In this document: positions 47,354 to 57,317 of the stretch, in pieces
How positions within the stretch are numbered: position 1 is the stretch's first letter
Layout of the letters: every line of letters begins with the position of its first letter
Source: Shewanella sp. 1CM18E
Lineage (GTDB): Bacteria > Pseudomonadota > Gammaproteobacteria > Enterobacterales > Shewanellaceae
Direction of reading: 5' to 3'
NCBI RefSeq assembly: GCF_023161665.1
Contig: NZ_JALNTW010000005.1
Coordinates: 186,001-250,000, forward strand
DNA: 64,000 nt
Notes under the pieces: generated by a model
Databases searched by the model: none
The model's input: the letters and a program-made list of their open reading frames with translations, nothing else
Told to the model about the DNA's origin: nothing
Made by a program: the position numbers and the translations under genes

Positions 47354-48064
47354 ATGTTTAGTAATAGATGGCTGGCGGCTATGTTACCCAATCGCTGTTT
47401 GATGTGCCATCAACATATCTTCACTGCCCTGCGCGGTATTTGTGGCGTGTGTTTACCTGCTTGCTGTTATCAAGGCGATATTTGCTTAGGTTGCGGCAGG
47501 CAAATTCAGCTGCCAATGGCGTTTTGTGGCAAGTGCATGCTTACTAGTAAGTTAAAAATTGTAGCTCCTTGTAGTTACCATCAAGGGTTAGGGCATTGGG
47601 TTGGCCAGATTAAGTATCAGGCGCAATTTGCGGTTATTGATGTGTTAGTTGATGCATTAATTGAGCGGATTAATTATCTCATTCGCATAGACTGTTTAAC
47701 GTTGCCACAGGCTTTAATCGCCGTGCCATTGCATAAACAGAGATTGCAGCAGCGCGGTTTTAATCAGGCTTGGTTAATTGCTAAGGCGCTATCGACTCGC
47801 TTGAATATTCCGCTATTAGATGACTGTTTGATACGAACTCGAGCGACTGAACCGCAAGCGGGATTATCGGGTAAGCGGCGACGTAAAAACTTACTTAATG
47901 CGTTTGAGTTAGTGACTGAAATTAACTTGCAACGTATTGCTTTGATTGATGATGTGGTAACAACAGGCACTACGGTAAATGAAATCGCTAAGTTGTTTAT
48001 GCCGACTCATACTCAAGTGCAAGTTTGGTGTTTGGCTCGAGCCGAAGCACCAAATTGCAGTTAA
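47354..48064 (+). CDS. comF: ComF/GntX family phosphoribosyltransferase-like protein
   Basis: From ATG 47354 the product is 236 residues (an in-frame TTG lies at 47309). An N-terminal zinc-finger-like region has paired cysteines (CLMCHQH, CGVCLPAC, CLGCGRQ, CGKC). The C-terminal half carries the PRPP-binding signature IALIDDVVTTGTTVNE. Family members are implicated in DNA uptake (ComF of Haemophilus) or gluconate-linked NfuA partnership (GntX); the enzymatic reaction is unknown. It is divergent from bioH with a spacer of 55 bp. Confidence 0.88.
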   Translation: MFSNRWLAAMLPNRCLMCHQHIFTALRGICGVCLPACCYQGDICLGCGRQIQLPMAFCGKCMLTSKLKIVAPCSYHQGLGHWVGQIKYQAQFAVIDVLVDALIERINYLIRIDCLTLPQALIAVPLHKQRLQQRGFNQAWLIAKALSTRLNIPLLDDCLIRTRATEPQAGLSGKRRRKNLLNAFELVTEINLQRIALIDDVVTTGTTVNEIAKLFMPTHTQVQVWCLARAEAPNCS

Positions 48065-48103
48065 TAATACAGAGTTGCTCTCTAAGTTAATGCAAGTGGA
48101 TGG

Positions 48104-50644
48104 CTAATTTAACGCTGGGATAAAATACAGCGCGTTAGCGTAGACTTTTTCACTACCTAACCAGATATTTCTAAACAGCAAGTTATCTGCAATCGCCACT
48201 ACAGCGCCCTTATTGCGAGACTCAACAATAATCGCAGGCGAATTACTAAAACTGCTCTGGTACTCTTGGGCTAAATAGCCACTTAACAAAGGCTTTGATG
48301 TGTACTTAGCTGCAACACTGAAAGGGCCATTGGTTTGTGAAAAGCCGATCACTTTGTTTTTCAAAATAGGCAGTCTATCGCCATTGAGGCCAAAGTTGAT
48401 TGGGTGGCTAGGGTCGAGTTTTAGTTCGAGTATTGCCCCACCTATGGCTTGCTTAGCTTTAAAAGCTGACTTTTCATCGAAGGTAAGCCCCTCGGCATCA
48501 AATAGTTGCTTATAAAAGCGGTCGCTACGTAAATTGTTTTTGAGTAAGTTAGATTTCTCGAGCCAATTTAGTGCACCTTTTTGGGCGATAACTACGCCGC
48601 CCTCACTGGTAAACTGACCTAGCTTACGTGCAAAGCGCTCATCTAAGGTTTGGTAGCGGCCATCGGCCAGTAATACGTGGCTGTAATCGCTAAGTTTGAT
48701 TGAAGCGAGTTGGTTAATATCCACTAAAGTCGTGGCGACACCTAAAACATTGTCGAGATAATACCAGAGCTGGCCAACTTCAGAGGTTGAGGTACCTTTA
48801 CCACTAATTAGCAGCGGCTTAATTGGCTTAATTAACTCAAAGTCTGGGCTACCAAGATCAATACCACTGCTTGCAGCACTGGTGTTTACTGCAACGACAT
48901 CGACTTTCAGTTTGTTCGCGAGTTGAGCGACTAGCTTACTAAGCTCGCTTGCCTTGTAGCCATCTTGTTTCAACGGGATTTGTAAGGTGCCAGCGACAAA
49001 ATCTAGGTCTTTATTTTTGACCTGCATGCTAAAGGGTTTAGCGGCAAACTTGACCAATATATCTTGTTCAAGCAGTTGTTGTAGCAATAGCGTAGCCTGA
49101 CTTTGGCGCCAATCAATCAGCAAAGCAACTGCACCAGTACTAAAACTTGCTGGAGTAAGTGCTGGTGGAGTTTGGCTCAGTACACTGAGTTCTAGCTTTA
49201 CATTGCGGCGCAAAGTTAACCCAAAAGCGTATTGTAGATTCCAAGTGGAAATATCATAAAAAGTCGGGTCGATATACTCAGTTCTATCGTCAAACATAGC
49301 TTCTAGCAGCGATGACTGGGCCTGCTTATTGGGAATAAAAATACTATTGTTTACAGCAAAATCCAGCCCGCCTTGTGAGAGCGTGTGGGTAAGGTAGTAA
49401 TACTCAATTTTATGTTGAGATAACAATGCTGTAAGCGCATCAATTCGGCCGCTATCGTTATCAGCACTGAGTAGCAGCCCCGCTTGACGCGGTTTCTTTT
49501 TAACGGCCTTTTGGTGTTTGTTTTTAAAGAAATCCGCTTGATATTCTTCTAGCTCAGATCTTAACGCTAATGCGCCTTTAAGGCTGGAAATCGAAGTCGC
49601 ATATTGGTTATCTATCGCTTCTTGAAAGGTTACTAAGCCATTAACGGAATCTTGTTGCTGGCCGCGAGCACTTGCTTGCTCAAACAGCACTCCTACAGCG
49701 CCATTGATATCGGGATAGGTAGAGCCTTTACCATAGAAAAAGTCATCAAACAGCTGGCGACTAAAATAGCGTTGCTTTTTATCATCCAATTCTGCTTGAT
49801 GATAAGCGGCAAGCTTGGTGGTGATTTTCTGGTTTGCTTTCGATGTTAGTGGGTGAGTGCGCTCTGGTACCCCTGGCTGGAAGAAGTAAGTTTGGTTGTG
49901 GCCCATTTCATGAAAATCACCCACATAATGCGGCTGCCAGCGGTGAAATAACGCTACTCGCCCTTGAGATTCAGGGTGGCGCAAGAACAGCCAGTCTCGG
50001 TTTAAGTCGGCAAGGTAGTGATTACTTCTGCCACTTGGCCAGCCTTGCTTATGTTCTTTATGGTTGGGGTCGCTAACGGCAACTTTACCGGCATAGCCGT
50101 TGGCCCAAGTTGAAAAACGGTCAAAGCCATCGGGATTTTGTGTTGGTGTAATGAGGACGACTGCGTTATTAAGGAGTTCTTTCACCCACTTTTCTTCGCT
50201 AGTGGCTAACATATGGCTCAGTTTTAAGGCGCTGTGGGCGCCGCTACTTTCATCACCGTGGATTGAATAAGCCAGCCAGATCACCATTGGTCCTTGTTGC
50301 TCACCTTGGTATTTAACTTGTTGACGCTGAGCTAAGATTTCATCGAGCTTGGCTTGGTTTGCACTGGAGGTGATAACCGCTGTTAATTGTTGGCGGGCTT
50401 CGTGGCTTTGGCCGGTATTTTCAATCGAGACTCTGGGGTTTTCGCTGGCTATTTGTTTGAGGTAATAATTGATTTGGTCATGACGCAACAAGCGCTCGCC
50501 AAGTGGATAACCTAAAAATGCTTCAGGGCTGGTTGTGGTCACACCGTAGAGCGGGTTATCGGTTAAGCGCGTCTTTTTTGCGTCGGCGAAAAAAGCGGGC
50601 AAGATCAAAAAAGCGCATAAAAAAACAAGACCAATTTTAGACAT
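48104..50644 (-). CDS. secreted M14 family zinc carboxypeptidase
   Basis: The 846-residue product has a signal peptide (about 1-22, AFFADA) and an M14 catalytic domain (about 45-380). Zinc-binding His and Glu lie in SIHGDESSG, followed by LNRDW, GDFHEMGHNQTYFF and a later EQASARGQQ carrying the catalytic Glu. The remaining 450 residues form a large C-terminal region with a glutamine-amidotransferase-like look (KLSDYSHVLLADGRYQ, GGVVIAQKGALNW). It should remove C-terminal residues from peptides in the periplasm or outside. This long form is common in Shewanella. It is convergent with comF. Confidence 0.9.
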   Translation of the reverse strand: MSKIGLVFLCAFLILPAFFADAKKTRLTDNPLYGVTTTSPEAFLGYPLGERLLRHDQINYYLKQIASENPRVSIENTGQSHEARQQLTAVITSSANQAKLDEILAQRQQVKYQGEQQGPMVIWLAYSIHGDESSGAHSALKLSHMLATSEEKWVKELLNNAVVLITPTQNPDGFDRFSTWANGYAGKVAVSDPNHKEHKQGWPSGRSNHYLADLNRDWLFLRHPESQGRVALFHRWQPHYVGDFHEMGHNQTYFFQPGVPERTHPLTSKANQKITTKLAAYHQAELDDKKQRYFSRQLFDDFFYGKGSTYPDINGAVGVLFEQASARGQQQDSVNGLVTFQEAIDNQYATSISSLKGALALRSELEEYQADFFKNKHQKAVKKKPRQAGLLLSADNDSGRIDALTALLSQHKIEYYYLTHTLSQGGLDFAVNNSIFIPNKQAQSSLLEAMFDDRTEYIDPTFYDISTWNLQYAFGLTLRRNVKLELSVLSQTPPALTPASFSTGAVALLIDWRQSQATLLLQQLLEQDILVKFAAKPFSMQVKNKDLDFVAGTLQIPLKQDGYKASELSKLVAQLANKLKVDVVAVNTSAASSGIDLGSPDFELIKPIKPLLISGKGTSTSEVGQLWYYLDNVLGVATTLVDINQLASIKLSDYSHVLLADGRYQTLDERFARKLGQFTSEGGVVIAQKGALNWLEKSNLLKNNLRSDRFYKQLFDAEGLTFDEKSAFKAKQAIGGAILELKLDPSHPINFGLNGDRLPILKNKVIGFSQTNGPFSVAAKYTSKPLLSGYLAQEYQSSFSNSPAIIVESRNKGAVVAIADNLLFRNIWLGSEKVYANALYFIPALN

Positions 50645-50854
50645 GGAGTTTTTCGTTATATTTATAATATTGTTGTTAAATTAACAGCTCGAGCGCGACA
50701 AAACCACTCTAGGGTATGATAAAAAACTGTGATCTGATTGGTATTTATTATTAATCTGTGAGCCTTAGGGGCTACAAAGGAATGCAGAGTAAGAGTATTA
50801 TAGGGTTAATTCTTACTAAAACACTCAGGTTTATTCCTGACGGAGCATGTTTTC

Positions 50855-51433
50855 ATGATTACCATTTCCGAAGCAGCTCAGGCGCATTTTGTTAAATTGT
50901 TATCAGATCAGCCTGAAGGAACTCACATTCGAGTATTTGTTATCAGCCCTGGCACTGCGCAAGCTGAGTGTGGCGTGTCATATTGTCCACCAGACGCGGT
51001 TGAAGCTGATGACACAGAATTAGAATTCAACGGCTTTAATGCCATGGTTGACGAAAAGAGCGCTCCTTTCCTTGAAGAAGCGACAATCGACTTTGTTACC
51101 GACCAGCTTGGTTCACAGCTAACACTGAAAGCACCAAACGCTAAAATGCGCAAAGTGTCTGACGATGCATCACTACAAGAACGTATTGAGTATGTTATCC
51201 AGTCTGAAATCAACCCACAGCTAGCAAGCCATGGTGGTAACATCATGCTAGTTGAAATCTCTGAAGACGGCATCGCTGTACTGCAGTTTGGCGGTGGTTG
51301 TAACGGTTGTTCTATGGTTGATGTAACGCTAAAAGATGGTATCGAGAAGCAACTTCTTGATATGTTCCCAGGCGAGCTAACTGGCGTTAAAGATGTAACA
51401 GAGCATCAGCATGGCGATCACTCTTACCAATAA
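50855..51433 (+). CDS. nfuA: Fe-S cluster carrier protein NfuA
   Basis: The 192-residue product has an N-terminal degenerate A-type domain (about 1-95) and a C-terminal Nfu domain with the conserved [11 protein letters not shown] motif, C149 and C152, at the same positions as in E. coli NfuA. The protein binds a [4Fe-4S] cluster between two monomers and delivers it to targets such as lipoyl and aconitase enzymes under stress. A terminator follows. Its neighbourhood with comF/gntX-type and bioH genes is the common gammaproteobacterial order, here interrupted by the M14 peptidase gene. Confidence 0.96.
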   Translation: MITISEAAQAHFVKLLSDQPEGTHIRVFVISPGTAQAECGVSYCPPDAVEADDTELEFNGFNAMVDEKSAPFLEEATIDFVTDQLGSQLTLKAPNAKMRKVSDDASLQERIEYVIQSEINPQLASHGGNIMLVEISEDGIAVLQFGGGCNGCSMVDVTLKDGIEKQLLDMFPGELTGVKDVTEHQHGDHSYQ

Positions 51434-51466
51434 TTGCTAACCGCAATTGGATTAAGTGATTCAAAT

Positions 51467-51496
51467 AAAAACGCGACCTAAGGTCGCGTTTTTTTA
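51467..51496 (+). terminator. rho-independent terminator after nfuA
   Basis: AACGCGACCT (51470-51479) pairs directly with AGGTCGCGTT (51481-51490), followed by TTTTT. The upstream A-run makes it a possible terminator for the convergent MATE gene too. Confidence 0.9.
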
Positions 51497-51516
51497 TGGC
51501 GGTATTTAGTCGTTAC

Positions 51517-52851
51517 TTAATGGCTAAGCGTTAGCCTTAATCTAAACCAGTAATGCAAAGATAGTGATGCACTGCGAGCGAGCATAAAGCAGCTCATTGC
51601 CGCCCATAAGGCGAGATTGCCATGTTCTGACAGCAAGTACCACACAGGGAAGAACACGCCGAAGGTTGATAAAATCATACTGTTACGCATCACTTTACCT
51701 TTAGCTGCGCCAATATAGACCCCATCAAATAGATAAGATCCAAAAGCCAGCAGCGGTAAGAATACCACCCAGATAAGGTACTGCTCTGCAACCGCTTGTA
51801 CTTCGCTAATACTGGTGAGCATAGAGATAATCTGTGAGCCACCAACAGCAAAAAACAGCGTAAAACAGAGCGCAGCAATCGCTGACCAAGCCCAAGCAAG
51901 TGTTACAGATTCTTGCATTAATTGGCTATTTTTCTGGCCATAGGCGCGGCCGACTTCGGCCTCCGCATAATAGGCTATACCATCTAAAGCGTATGAAATA
52001 AGCATCAAGAGATTGAGCAATACCGCATTGGCTGCCACTGTGTTATCGCCAAGACCTGCGCCGTAAAAAGTCATAAAGGCAAACGATAACTGCAGGCACA
52101 AACTGCGTACAAAAATATCGGCATTTAGGCTGATTAGCTTAGCGTAACTTTGTAATGATAGTTGCTTAGCAACCGCAAATAGTTTGAATCCACCGAGCTT
52201 ATTAAGCTGACCGCGAACCATAGTTAGTGCAACTAAAAAGCCTGAGATATCAGCAAACACAGATGCTAAACCTGCACCTTTTACGCCCCAACCAAGCACC
52301 AATACAAACAATACGTCGAGAACGATATTGACTAAGTTGGCAATGATTAGCTGCCACATAGCGGCTTTGGGTTGCTGACGTCCAAGAAGCCAGCCGAGCA
52401 TCACCAAGTTCATTAGCGCAAATGGCGTAGACCAGATCCTGACTTGGAAATATTCACGGCAGTAGCGCTCAACTTCCACGCTGGCGTCTGACATCGCCAT
52501 GGCCAAATTTAAAATTGGCGTTTGCAGCGCAATGGCGGCTATACCAAACATTAACGCTAAGCTAGCGGCTTGTACTAACAGTTTAAATTGCTGCTGGGTA
52601 TCGTCGGCGCCATAGGCTTGCGCGACTAATCCTGTGGTTGCCATGCGTAAAAATCCAAGCAACCACAAAATTAAGGTTATAATCGTTGACCCAACTGCCA
52701 CACCGCCCAAATAATAGGCGTTACTAAGGTGTCCAACAACGGCAGTGTCAACCAGCCCTAATAGCGGCACCGTGATATTTGATAAAATCATCGGTAGCGC
52801 AAGAGCGAGTAATTGACGATTTTTTTGTGGGTTTAACAATAAGGCAATCAT
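51517..52851 (-). CDS. MATE family transporter, DinF-like
   Basis: The 444-residue product has twelve predicted membrane helices and the N-terminal MATE sequence LALPMILSNITVPLLGLVDTAVVGHLSN, typical of the DinF branch. DinF-type MATE proteins export cationic compounds or bile-salt-like substrates, and dinF in E. coli is an SOS gene next to lexA; here no lexA is adjacent. It starts 18 bp from the divergent polysaccharide deacetylase, so the two genes share one small promoter region. Substrate unknown. Confidence 0.88.
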   Translation of the reverse strand: MIALLLNPQKNRQLLALALPMILSNITVPLLGLVDTAVVGHLSNAYYLGGVAVGSTIITLILWLLGFLRMATTGLVAQAYGADDTQQQFKLLVQAASLALMFGIAAIALQTPILNLAMAMSDASVEVERYCREYFQVRIWSTPFALMNLVMLGWLLGRQQPKAAMWQLIIANLVNIVLDVLFVLVLGWGVKGAGLASVFADISGFLVALTMVRGQLNKLGGFKLFAVAKQLSLQSYAKLISLNADIFVRSLCLQLSFAFMTFYGAGLGDNTVAANAVLLNLLMLISYALDGIAYYAEAEVGRAYGQKNSQLMQESVTLAWAWSAIAALCFTLFFAVGGSQIISMLTSISEVQAVAEQYLIWVVFLPLLAFGSYLFDGVYIGAAKGKVMRNSMILSTFGVFFPVWYLLSEHGNLALWAAMSCFMLARSASLSLHYWFRLRLTLSH

Positions 52852-52869
52852 TTTAGAGGTCTAATATTT

Positions 52870-53916
52870 ATGGTTAAAAACGTGTTGCTAGCGCTGTTAG
52901 CGCTGACAGGTTTTTCGGCTCACGCAGCGGTGATCCTTCAATATCATCATGTTTCGGATAGCACGCCTGCGGTTACAAGCGTAACACCAGCTCAATTTAA
53001 AGAGCAGATGCAATATCTAGCGGACAACAACTTTAATGTTGTGCCACTTTCAACAGTTGTGGAGTCTATTAAGGCAAAGAAAACACTGCCACAGAAGACA
53101 ATCGCGATTACGTTCGATGATGGATATCGCAGCATTGCAAATACTGCTCATCCTATTTTAAAGCAATATAATTTCCCCTACACGCTTTTTGTCTCGGTTG
53201 AGCCAATTCAAAAAGCTTATGGTGAAATGATGAGTTGGCAGCAACTGGTTACCTTATCTAAAGAAGGTGCTGAAATTGCTAACCATAGTTGGAATCATGA
53301 GCATTTAATTCGTAAAGAAGCTAGTGAAACAGACGCGCAATGGCTAGCGCGTATTGAAGACAACATTTTGCGCACTGAAGCTGAGATCGTTAAAGCGACA
53401 GGGCAGAACTTAAAAATGCTGGCCTACCCGTATGGCGAATACAATCAGCAAATTGAAGCCATGCTTACTAAGCACGGTTTTGTGGCTTTTGGTCAGCAAT
53501 CGGGAGCGGCAGGTCCGTATTCACCGTTAACGGCGTTGCCACGTTTTCCTGTGGCGGGTGTATATGCTGATCTTAATAGCTTAAAGGTGAAACTTCATAG
53601 TTTGAATATGCCAGTTATTGCACAAACCAATAGCAATCCACAGTTGGCGCAAGGCGAGTGGCGACCAGAAATCAAAGTAACCTTAGATATGAGCGATATT
53701 AACGCATCGCAAGTGATGTGCTTTATTCAAGGGCAAGGTGCTAAAAAGCCAAACTGGATTAGTGATAACCAATTTAGTATTCAGGCTGAATTAGATCTAC
53801 CAGCAGGTCGCTCACGCTATAACTGTACCGCTCCGAGTAAAACAAAGGGCAGTTACTACTGGTTTTCACAACCTTGGGTGAGACCAAAATCTAACGGCCA
53901 ATGGATAGCCGAGTAA
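52870..53916 (+). CDS. secreted polysaccharide deacetylase (NodB homology domain)
   Basis: The 348-residue product has a signal peptide (about 1-19) and a NodB domain (about 20-240). The metal-binding and catalytic motifs are TFDDGYRS (Asp-Asp) and HSWNHEHL (His x3 His), with QYHHVSD at the start and LAYPYGEYN further on. The C-terminal 110 residues form a separate small domain of unknown fold with two cysteines, which could pair. The enzyme should remove acetyl groups from N-acetylhexosamine polymers, such as PGA-type exopolysaccharide or peptidoglycan, outside the cytoplasm. Specificity cannot be read from sequence. Confidence 0.88.
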   Translation: MVKNVLLALLALTGFSAHAAVILQYHHVSDSTPAVTSVTPAQFKEQMQYLADNNFNVVPLSTVVESIKAKKTLPQKTIAITFDDGYRSIANTAHPILKQYNFPYTLFVSVEPIQKAYGEMMSWQQLVTLSKEGAEIANHSWNHEHLIRKEASETDAQWLARIEDNILRTEAEIVKATGQNLKMLAYPYGEYNQQIEAMLTKHGFVAFGQQSGAAGPYSPLTALPRFPVAGVYADLNSLKVKLHSLNMPVIAQTNSNPQLAQGEWRPEIKVTLDMSDINASQVMCFIQGQGAKKPNWISDNQFSIQAELDLPAGRSRYNCTAPSKTKGSYYWFSQPWVRPKSNGQWIAE

Positions 53917-53927
53917 TAGATTGAATC

Positions 53928-53953
53928 AAAGCGCCTATTTAGGCGCTTTTTTT
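53928..53953. terminator. bidirectional terminator between the deacetylase and SCO genes
   Basis: AAAGCGCCT (53928-53936) pairs with AGGCGCTTT (53941-53949), followed by T residues; the opposite flank gives AAA. The SCO stop codon lies at its right edge. Confidence 0.88.
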
Positions 53954-54578
53954 AACTCGAATATTTGGCGATTATTGCATTAACGTCATGAATTAAATCG
54001 CTGTTTTTTATCTGTGGCAGTAGGCCTGCAGAATGCGATTTGGGTTTGATAATTGCGATCTTTTCTCCTTGAGGAGAGACCAGAGCAAACGACGCACTAT
54101 GGTCAACTTGGTAATCAGGACCATCTCCCACCATGGCGTAAACAAAGCCTAAGCTACGGGTGACCGGAAAAAGCTGCTTGTGCTCTCCGGTGACCGCAAT
54201 AAAGTCTGGATTAAAGAACTTCATGTAGCTTTCTAGTTTACTGGTGCTGTCACGTTCAGGGTCGACCGACATAAAAATAACTTGTACATCAGACTCTTGA
54301 TTTAAACTTGCGTAGGCTGATGTGAGTTTGCCCATAGTGGTAGGGCAAACGTCGGGGCAGGAGGTGTAACCGATAAAAAACAGGCTCCATTTCCCCTGTA
54401 GATCCGCATTACTAAAGCTATTGCCGCGTTGATCGGTCAAGGTAAATGGCGCTAAAGGTTGCGGTGTTGGGTATTCAAAACTTGTTTGCAACTTTAGAGG
54501 TTGTTGGCTGAGCTGTACGCTGGCGTAGGCGCCTGCGGCAATGAGAAAAATGGCTGCAATAATCCAAGTGAACTTCAT
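53952..54578 (-). CDS. SCO1/SenC family copper chaperone for cytochrome c oxidase
   Basis: The 208-residue product has an N-terminal signal anchor (about 5-22) and a thioredoxin-like SCO domain. The copper-binding motif CPDVCP (CxxxC) lies at about residues 74-79, and a His in VDHSASF at about 160. It delivers copper to the CuA site of CoxB and may reduce the CuA cysteines. It is the distal gene of the minus-strand oxidase assembly cluster, downstream of ctaB. A weak ribosome binding site with GGGG precedes the start. Confidence 0.93.
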   Translation of the reverse strand: MKFTWIIAAIFLIAAGAYASVQLSQQPLKLQTSFEYPTPQPLAPFTLTDQRGNSFSNADLQGKWSLFFIGYTSCPDVCPTTMGKLTSAYASLNQESDVQVIFMSVDPERDSTSKLESYMKFFNPDFIAVTGEHKQLFPVTRSLGFVYAMVGDGPDYQVDHSASFALVSPQGEKIAIIKPKSHSAGLLPQIKNSDLIHDVNAIIAKYSS

Positions 54579-54660
54579 CTTTTATCCCCTTTTACTTTAT
54601 TTTGCATCGCTTTCGCTCGCCTACGTTCAGTAGTTAATAACTCAAGGCTGTGCTTGTTAG

Positions 54661-55560
54661 TTAAATATAGTGATCAACCAATAACACCAAAAACAGCAGC
54701 ATTAAGTGGTAGATCGAAAACTTAAATACATCCATCGCTAAACCTGGTTTTTCATGGTACTTAAGCTGCCACGCTTTATAGATAAAGCCTGCACTCAGCA
54801 GTGTTGAGCCCACAAGGTAAACTGGGCCGCACATGCCAACAAGCACCGGCAGTAAGCACGCGATGGCGAGTAAAATGGTGTATAAAAAAATACAGGTTTT
54901 TGTGAACTCAACACCATGGGTAACCGGTAGCATAGGGATATCGACTTTGGCGTATTCAGTTTTACGATGAATTGCTAGCGCCCAAAAGTGTGGCGGTGTC
55001 CAAGCAAAAATAATGATAACGAGCAGTAGCGCATTACCGTGAAACTCACCAGTTACCGCAGTCCAGCCAAGTAGTGGCGGCATCGCGCCAGCAAGCCCAC
55101 CCACCACAATGTTTTGCGGCGTTGCGCGCTTCAAGTAAGCGGTATAAACCACGGCGTAGCCAATTAGGCTAGCAAAGGTTAGCCAAGCGGTTAGCGGGTT
55201 TACTAGGGCGTATAGAATAATAAAACCTAAGATCCCCAAGCCAAACGAAAACGTTAATGCCTTGGTAATTGACACTCGGCCTTTAGGTAGCGGCCTGTTA
55301 TAGGTGCGCGCCATTAAGCCATCAATACGGCGATCAATAAGGTGATTAAAAGCGGCTGCAGAACCTGCCATCATGCCAATACCTGCCATTCCTGCTAATA
55401 AAGGTGTTATCGGTACTGCACCGGGTACTGCTAAGCACATGCCGACTAAAACCGTTAATAGCATTAGCGCGACGACTTTAGGTTTGGTCATTTCATAGTA
55501 GGCGCGCCACTGAAATATTGAACTTGCTGGGTTTCTAGGTAGTGCGATTGGTTTAGCCAT
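54661..55560 (-). CDS. ctaB: protoheme IX farnesyltransferase (haem O synthase)
   Basis: The 299-residue product is an eight- to nine-helix UbiA-type prenyltransferase. The conserved [23 protein letters not shown] segment (about 85-107) carries the Asp-rich diphosphate-binding residues, and YTAYLKR and [11 protein letters not shown] are typical of haem O synthases. It attaches a farnesyl group to haem b to give haem o, which CtaA then oxidises to haem a. It lies downstream of ctaA in the same direction, 67 bp away. Confidence 0.95.
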   Translation of the reverse strand: MAKPIALPRNPASSIFQWRAYYEMTKPKVVALMLLTVLVGMCLAVPGAVPITPLLAGMAGIGMMAGSAAAFNHLIDRRIDGLMARTYNRPLPKGRVSITKALTFSFGLGILGFIILYALVNPLTAWLTFASLIGYAVVYTAYLKRATPQNIVVGGLAGAMPPLLGWTAVTGEFHGNALLLVIIIFAWTPPHFWALAIHRKTEYAKVDIPMLPVTHGVEFTKTCIFLYTILLAIACLLPVLVGMCGPVYLVGSTLLSAGFIYKAWQLKYHEKPGLAMDVFKFSIYHLMLLFLVLLVDHYI

Positions 55561-55627
55561 AATTGAAACCTCTCATCATCGGTTGCACGTTAGTGTGGGC
55601 GTTAGTCGTTGTCATTTATTTGCCCTC

Positions 55628-56611
55628 CTATGCTTTACGCCATAAGGCGTAGTTAATAAAAACTAAGGTCAAAAGCAGTAAGGCCGCTCCGCCATTGTGA
55701 GATACGGCAATGCCAAGTGGTAAATGCAGAACTACATTGCTGATCCCGAGTATGACTTGCAGTACCACTAGGGCTATCAATAACCAAGCGGCGTTACGCA
55801 TAATGCTTGAACTCGCAGTGCGAATAAGCTTAAAAGCAAGATATAACAGCATGATGCTAGTGATGACAGCGCCAATACGGTGAGCAACATGAATGGTCAT
55901 GCGGGCTGAGTAATCTAATACGCCAAACTCAAAGCTAGGGTGATCGCCCTGAAAAGGTGAGAATGCATCGGCGAAATTAAGGTTATCGACCCAGTTCCCC
56001 TCACAAATCGGTAGAGTGGTGCAAGCAAGCGCTGCGTAATTTGATGAGGTCCAGCCGCCTAAGATGATTTGTAGCAGTAACACTCCAATACAGATTGCAG
56101 CTAATCCTGCTAGTTTGCGGGCCCGAGGATCGCCTCCGGGGATCCGCAGCGGTTTATTACGTAAGTACAGTAACAAGAGTAGTGAAAATAGGGCAAAGCC
56201 ACCGAGCAGATGCGCCATCACAATAATCGGCATCAGCTTCATGGTGACTGTCCACATACCTAAAGCAGCTTGAAAGATAATCAGTGCGGCAATAAACATA
56301 GGTAATTTTTTGGGGGCGTCTTGGCTTTTAAGGCTGAGCACTAAGATAAGCAATACTAACAAGCCCAAAGTACCTGCAATGTAGCGGTGGATCATTTCTA
56401 GCCAAGCTTTATCGGCTTCTACTGTATGACCTGGAAAGTTCTGCTGAACTTGGTTTAACTCGTGCGCTGCTGTGGGAACTTTGAGTAAACCATAGCAGCC
56501 TGGCCAATCTGGGCAACCAAGCCCAGCGTCAGCTAGTCGAGTGTAAGCGCCCATTAAGATAACGCAGAGGGTAAAGACTAAGGTGATTTTCAATAACGAA
56601 TTAATCTGCAT
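55628..56611 (-). CDS. ctaA: haem A synthase (COX15/CtaA family)
   Basis: The 327-residue product has eight predicted transmembrane helices. The start IRLADAGLGCPDWPGCYG-like segment (TRLADAGLGCPDWPGCYGLLK near 25-45) has the family's paired cysteines. Conserved His residues lie in EMIHRYIAG, MAHLLGGF, HVAHRIGAV and AVSHNGGA. It oxidises the C8 methyl group of haem o to a formyl group, giving haem a. The upstream 180-residue gene ends 12 bp before it, so the two are cotranscribed. Confidence 0.95.
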   Translation of the reverse strand: MQINSLLKITLVFTLCVILMGAYTRLADAGLGCPDWPGCYGLLKVPTAAHELNQVQQNFPGHTVEADKAWLEMIHRYIAGTLGLLVLLILVLSLKSQDAPKKLPMFIAALIIFQAALGMWTVTMKLMPIIVMAHLLGGFALFSLLLLLYLRNKPLRIPGGDPRARKLAGLAAICIGVLLLQIILGGWTSSNYAALACTTLPICEGNWVDNLNFADAFSPFQGDHPSFEFGVLDYSARMTIHVAHRIGAVITSIMLLYLAFKLIRTASSSIMRNAAWLLIALVVLQVILGISNVVLHLPLGIAVSHNGGAALLLLTLVFINYALWRKA

Positions 56612-56623
56612 AACAGGCCTTCC

Positions 56624-57166
56624 TTATCCTATTCGCGACAACTTCAGCAGCTTACGTAGGTCAGCGACTAAGGCTTTGCCTTGCATAATTTGTGCTTGGT
56701 GATCGCTAGCAACGGGATAGCTCATGACTAAACTGCCCAGAGGGTCAACAATCACTAGCTGTTGTTGATTAAGTAACTGGCTAAGCTCTGCAGATGGTGT
56801 GGCAGTAACAAAATCGAAGCCGGTTAATGCTGTGGTATCGCTTTGCTGATTAACCATAATGATGGTGTGCACTCGGTCTTGATTACGACCAAGGGCTGTA
56901 TGGCTTTGCTGTAAGATGTAAAGTCTATCTTCACAGGTGGCATCGCAATGGCTAGGTAATTGATATAAAAGTTGCCACTCTTGGGGCTGAGGATTAGCCA
57001 TCGCTAGATTGGAGTAGCTGACGCTCTCTAATAGTTGGCCTTTATTGGTTGCACCGCCGTTATAGAGATCAAAACTCAATACTAGTTTGGCTGCGACAAC
57101 AGGCAGCAAGAAAGCCAGTAATAGTAATACGAGTGTTTTTCTACCGCTCTTTTGTGGGGAGTTCAT
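56624..57166 (-). CDS. membrane-anchored thioredoxin-like protein of the oxidase cluster
   Basis: The 180-residue product has an N-terminal transmembrane anchor (about 10-30) and a periplasmic domain resembling a thioredoxin/SCO-type fold, with a CDATC motif (CxxxC, about 73-77) and VIVDPLGSLVMSYP near 138. Such small proteins are commonly encoded between SURF1 and ctaA in Gammaproteobacteria and are annotated as cytochrome oxidase-associated. By position and motif it may help copper or thiol handling during oxidase assembly, but no function has been shown that I know of. It is distinct from the full-length SCO protein encoded downstream. Confidence 0.7.
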   Translation of the reverse strand: MNSPQKSGRKTLVLLLLAFLLPVVAAKLVLSFDLYNGGATNKGQLLESVSYSNLAMANPQPQEWQLLYQLPSHCDATCEDRLYILQQSHTALGRNQDRVHTIIMVNQQSDTTALTGFDFVTATPSAELSQLLNQQQLVIVDPLGSLVMSYPVASDHQAQIMQGKALVADLRKLLKLSRIG

Positions 57167-57317
57167 TGCCGCTCCTCTTGCTTGATTGAATCTCTGTATA
57201 ACTAACGCTTAAACAGCGTTTATAAGTTAAATACTTGAGATTGCTATGCATCAAAATGATTGATTAACATTAAGCTTCCCGGAACGGCTAGGTCGCTTAA
57301 TTTCTAACCTACAGTGT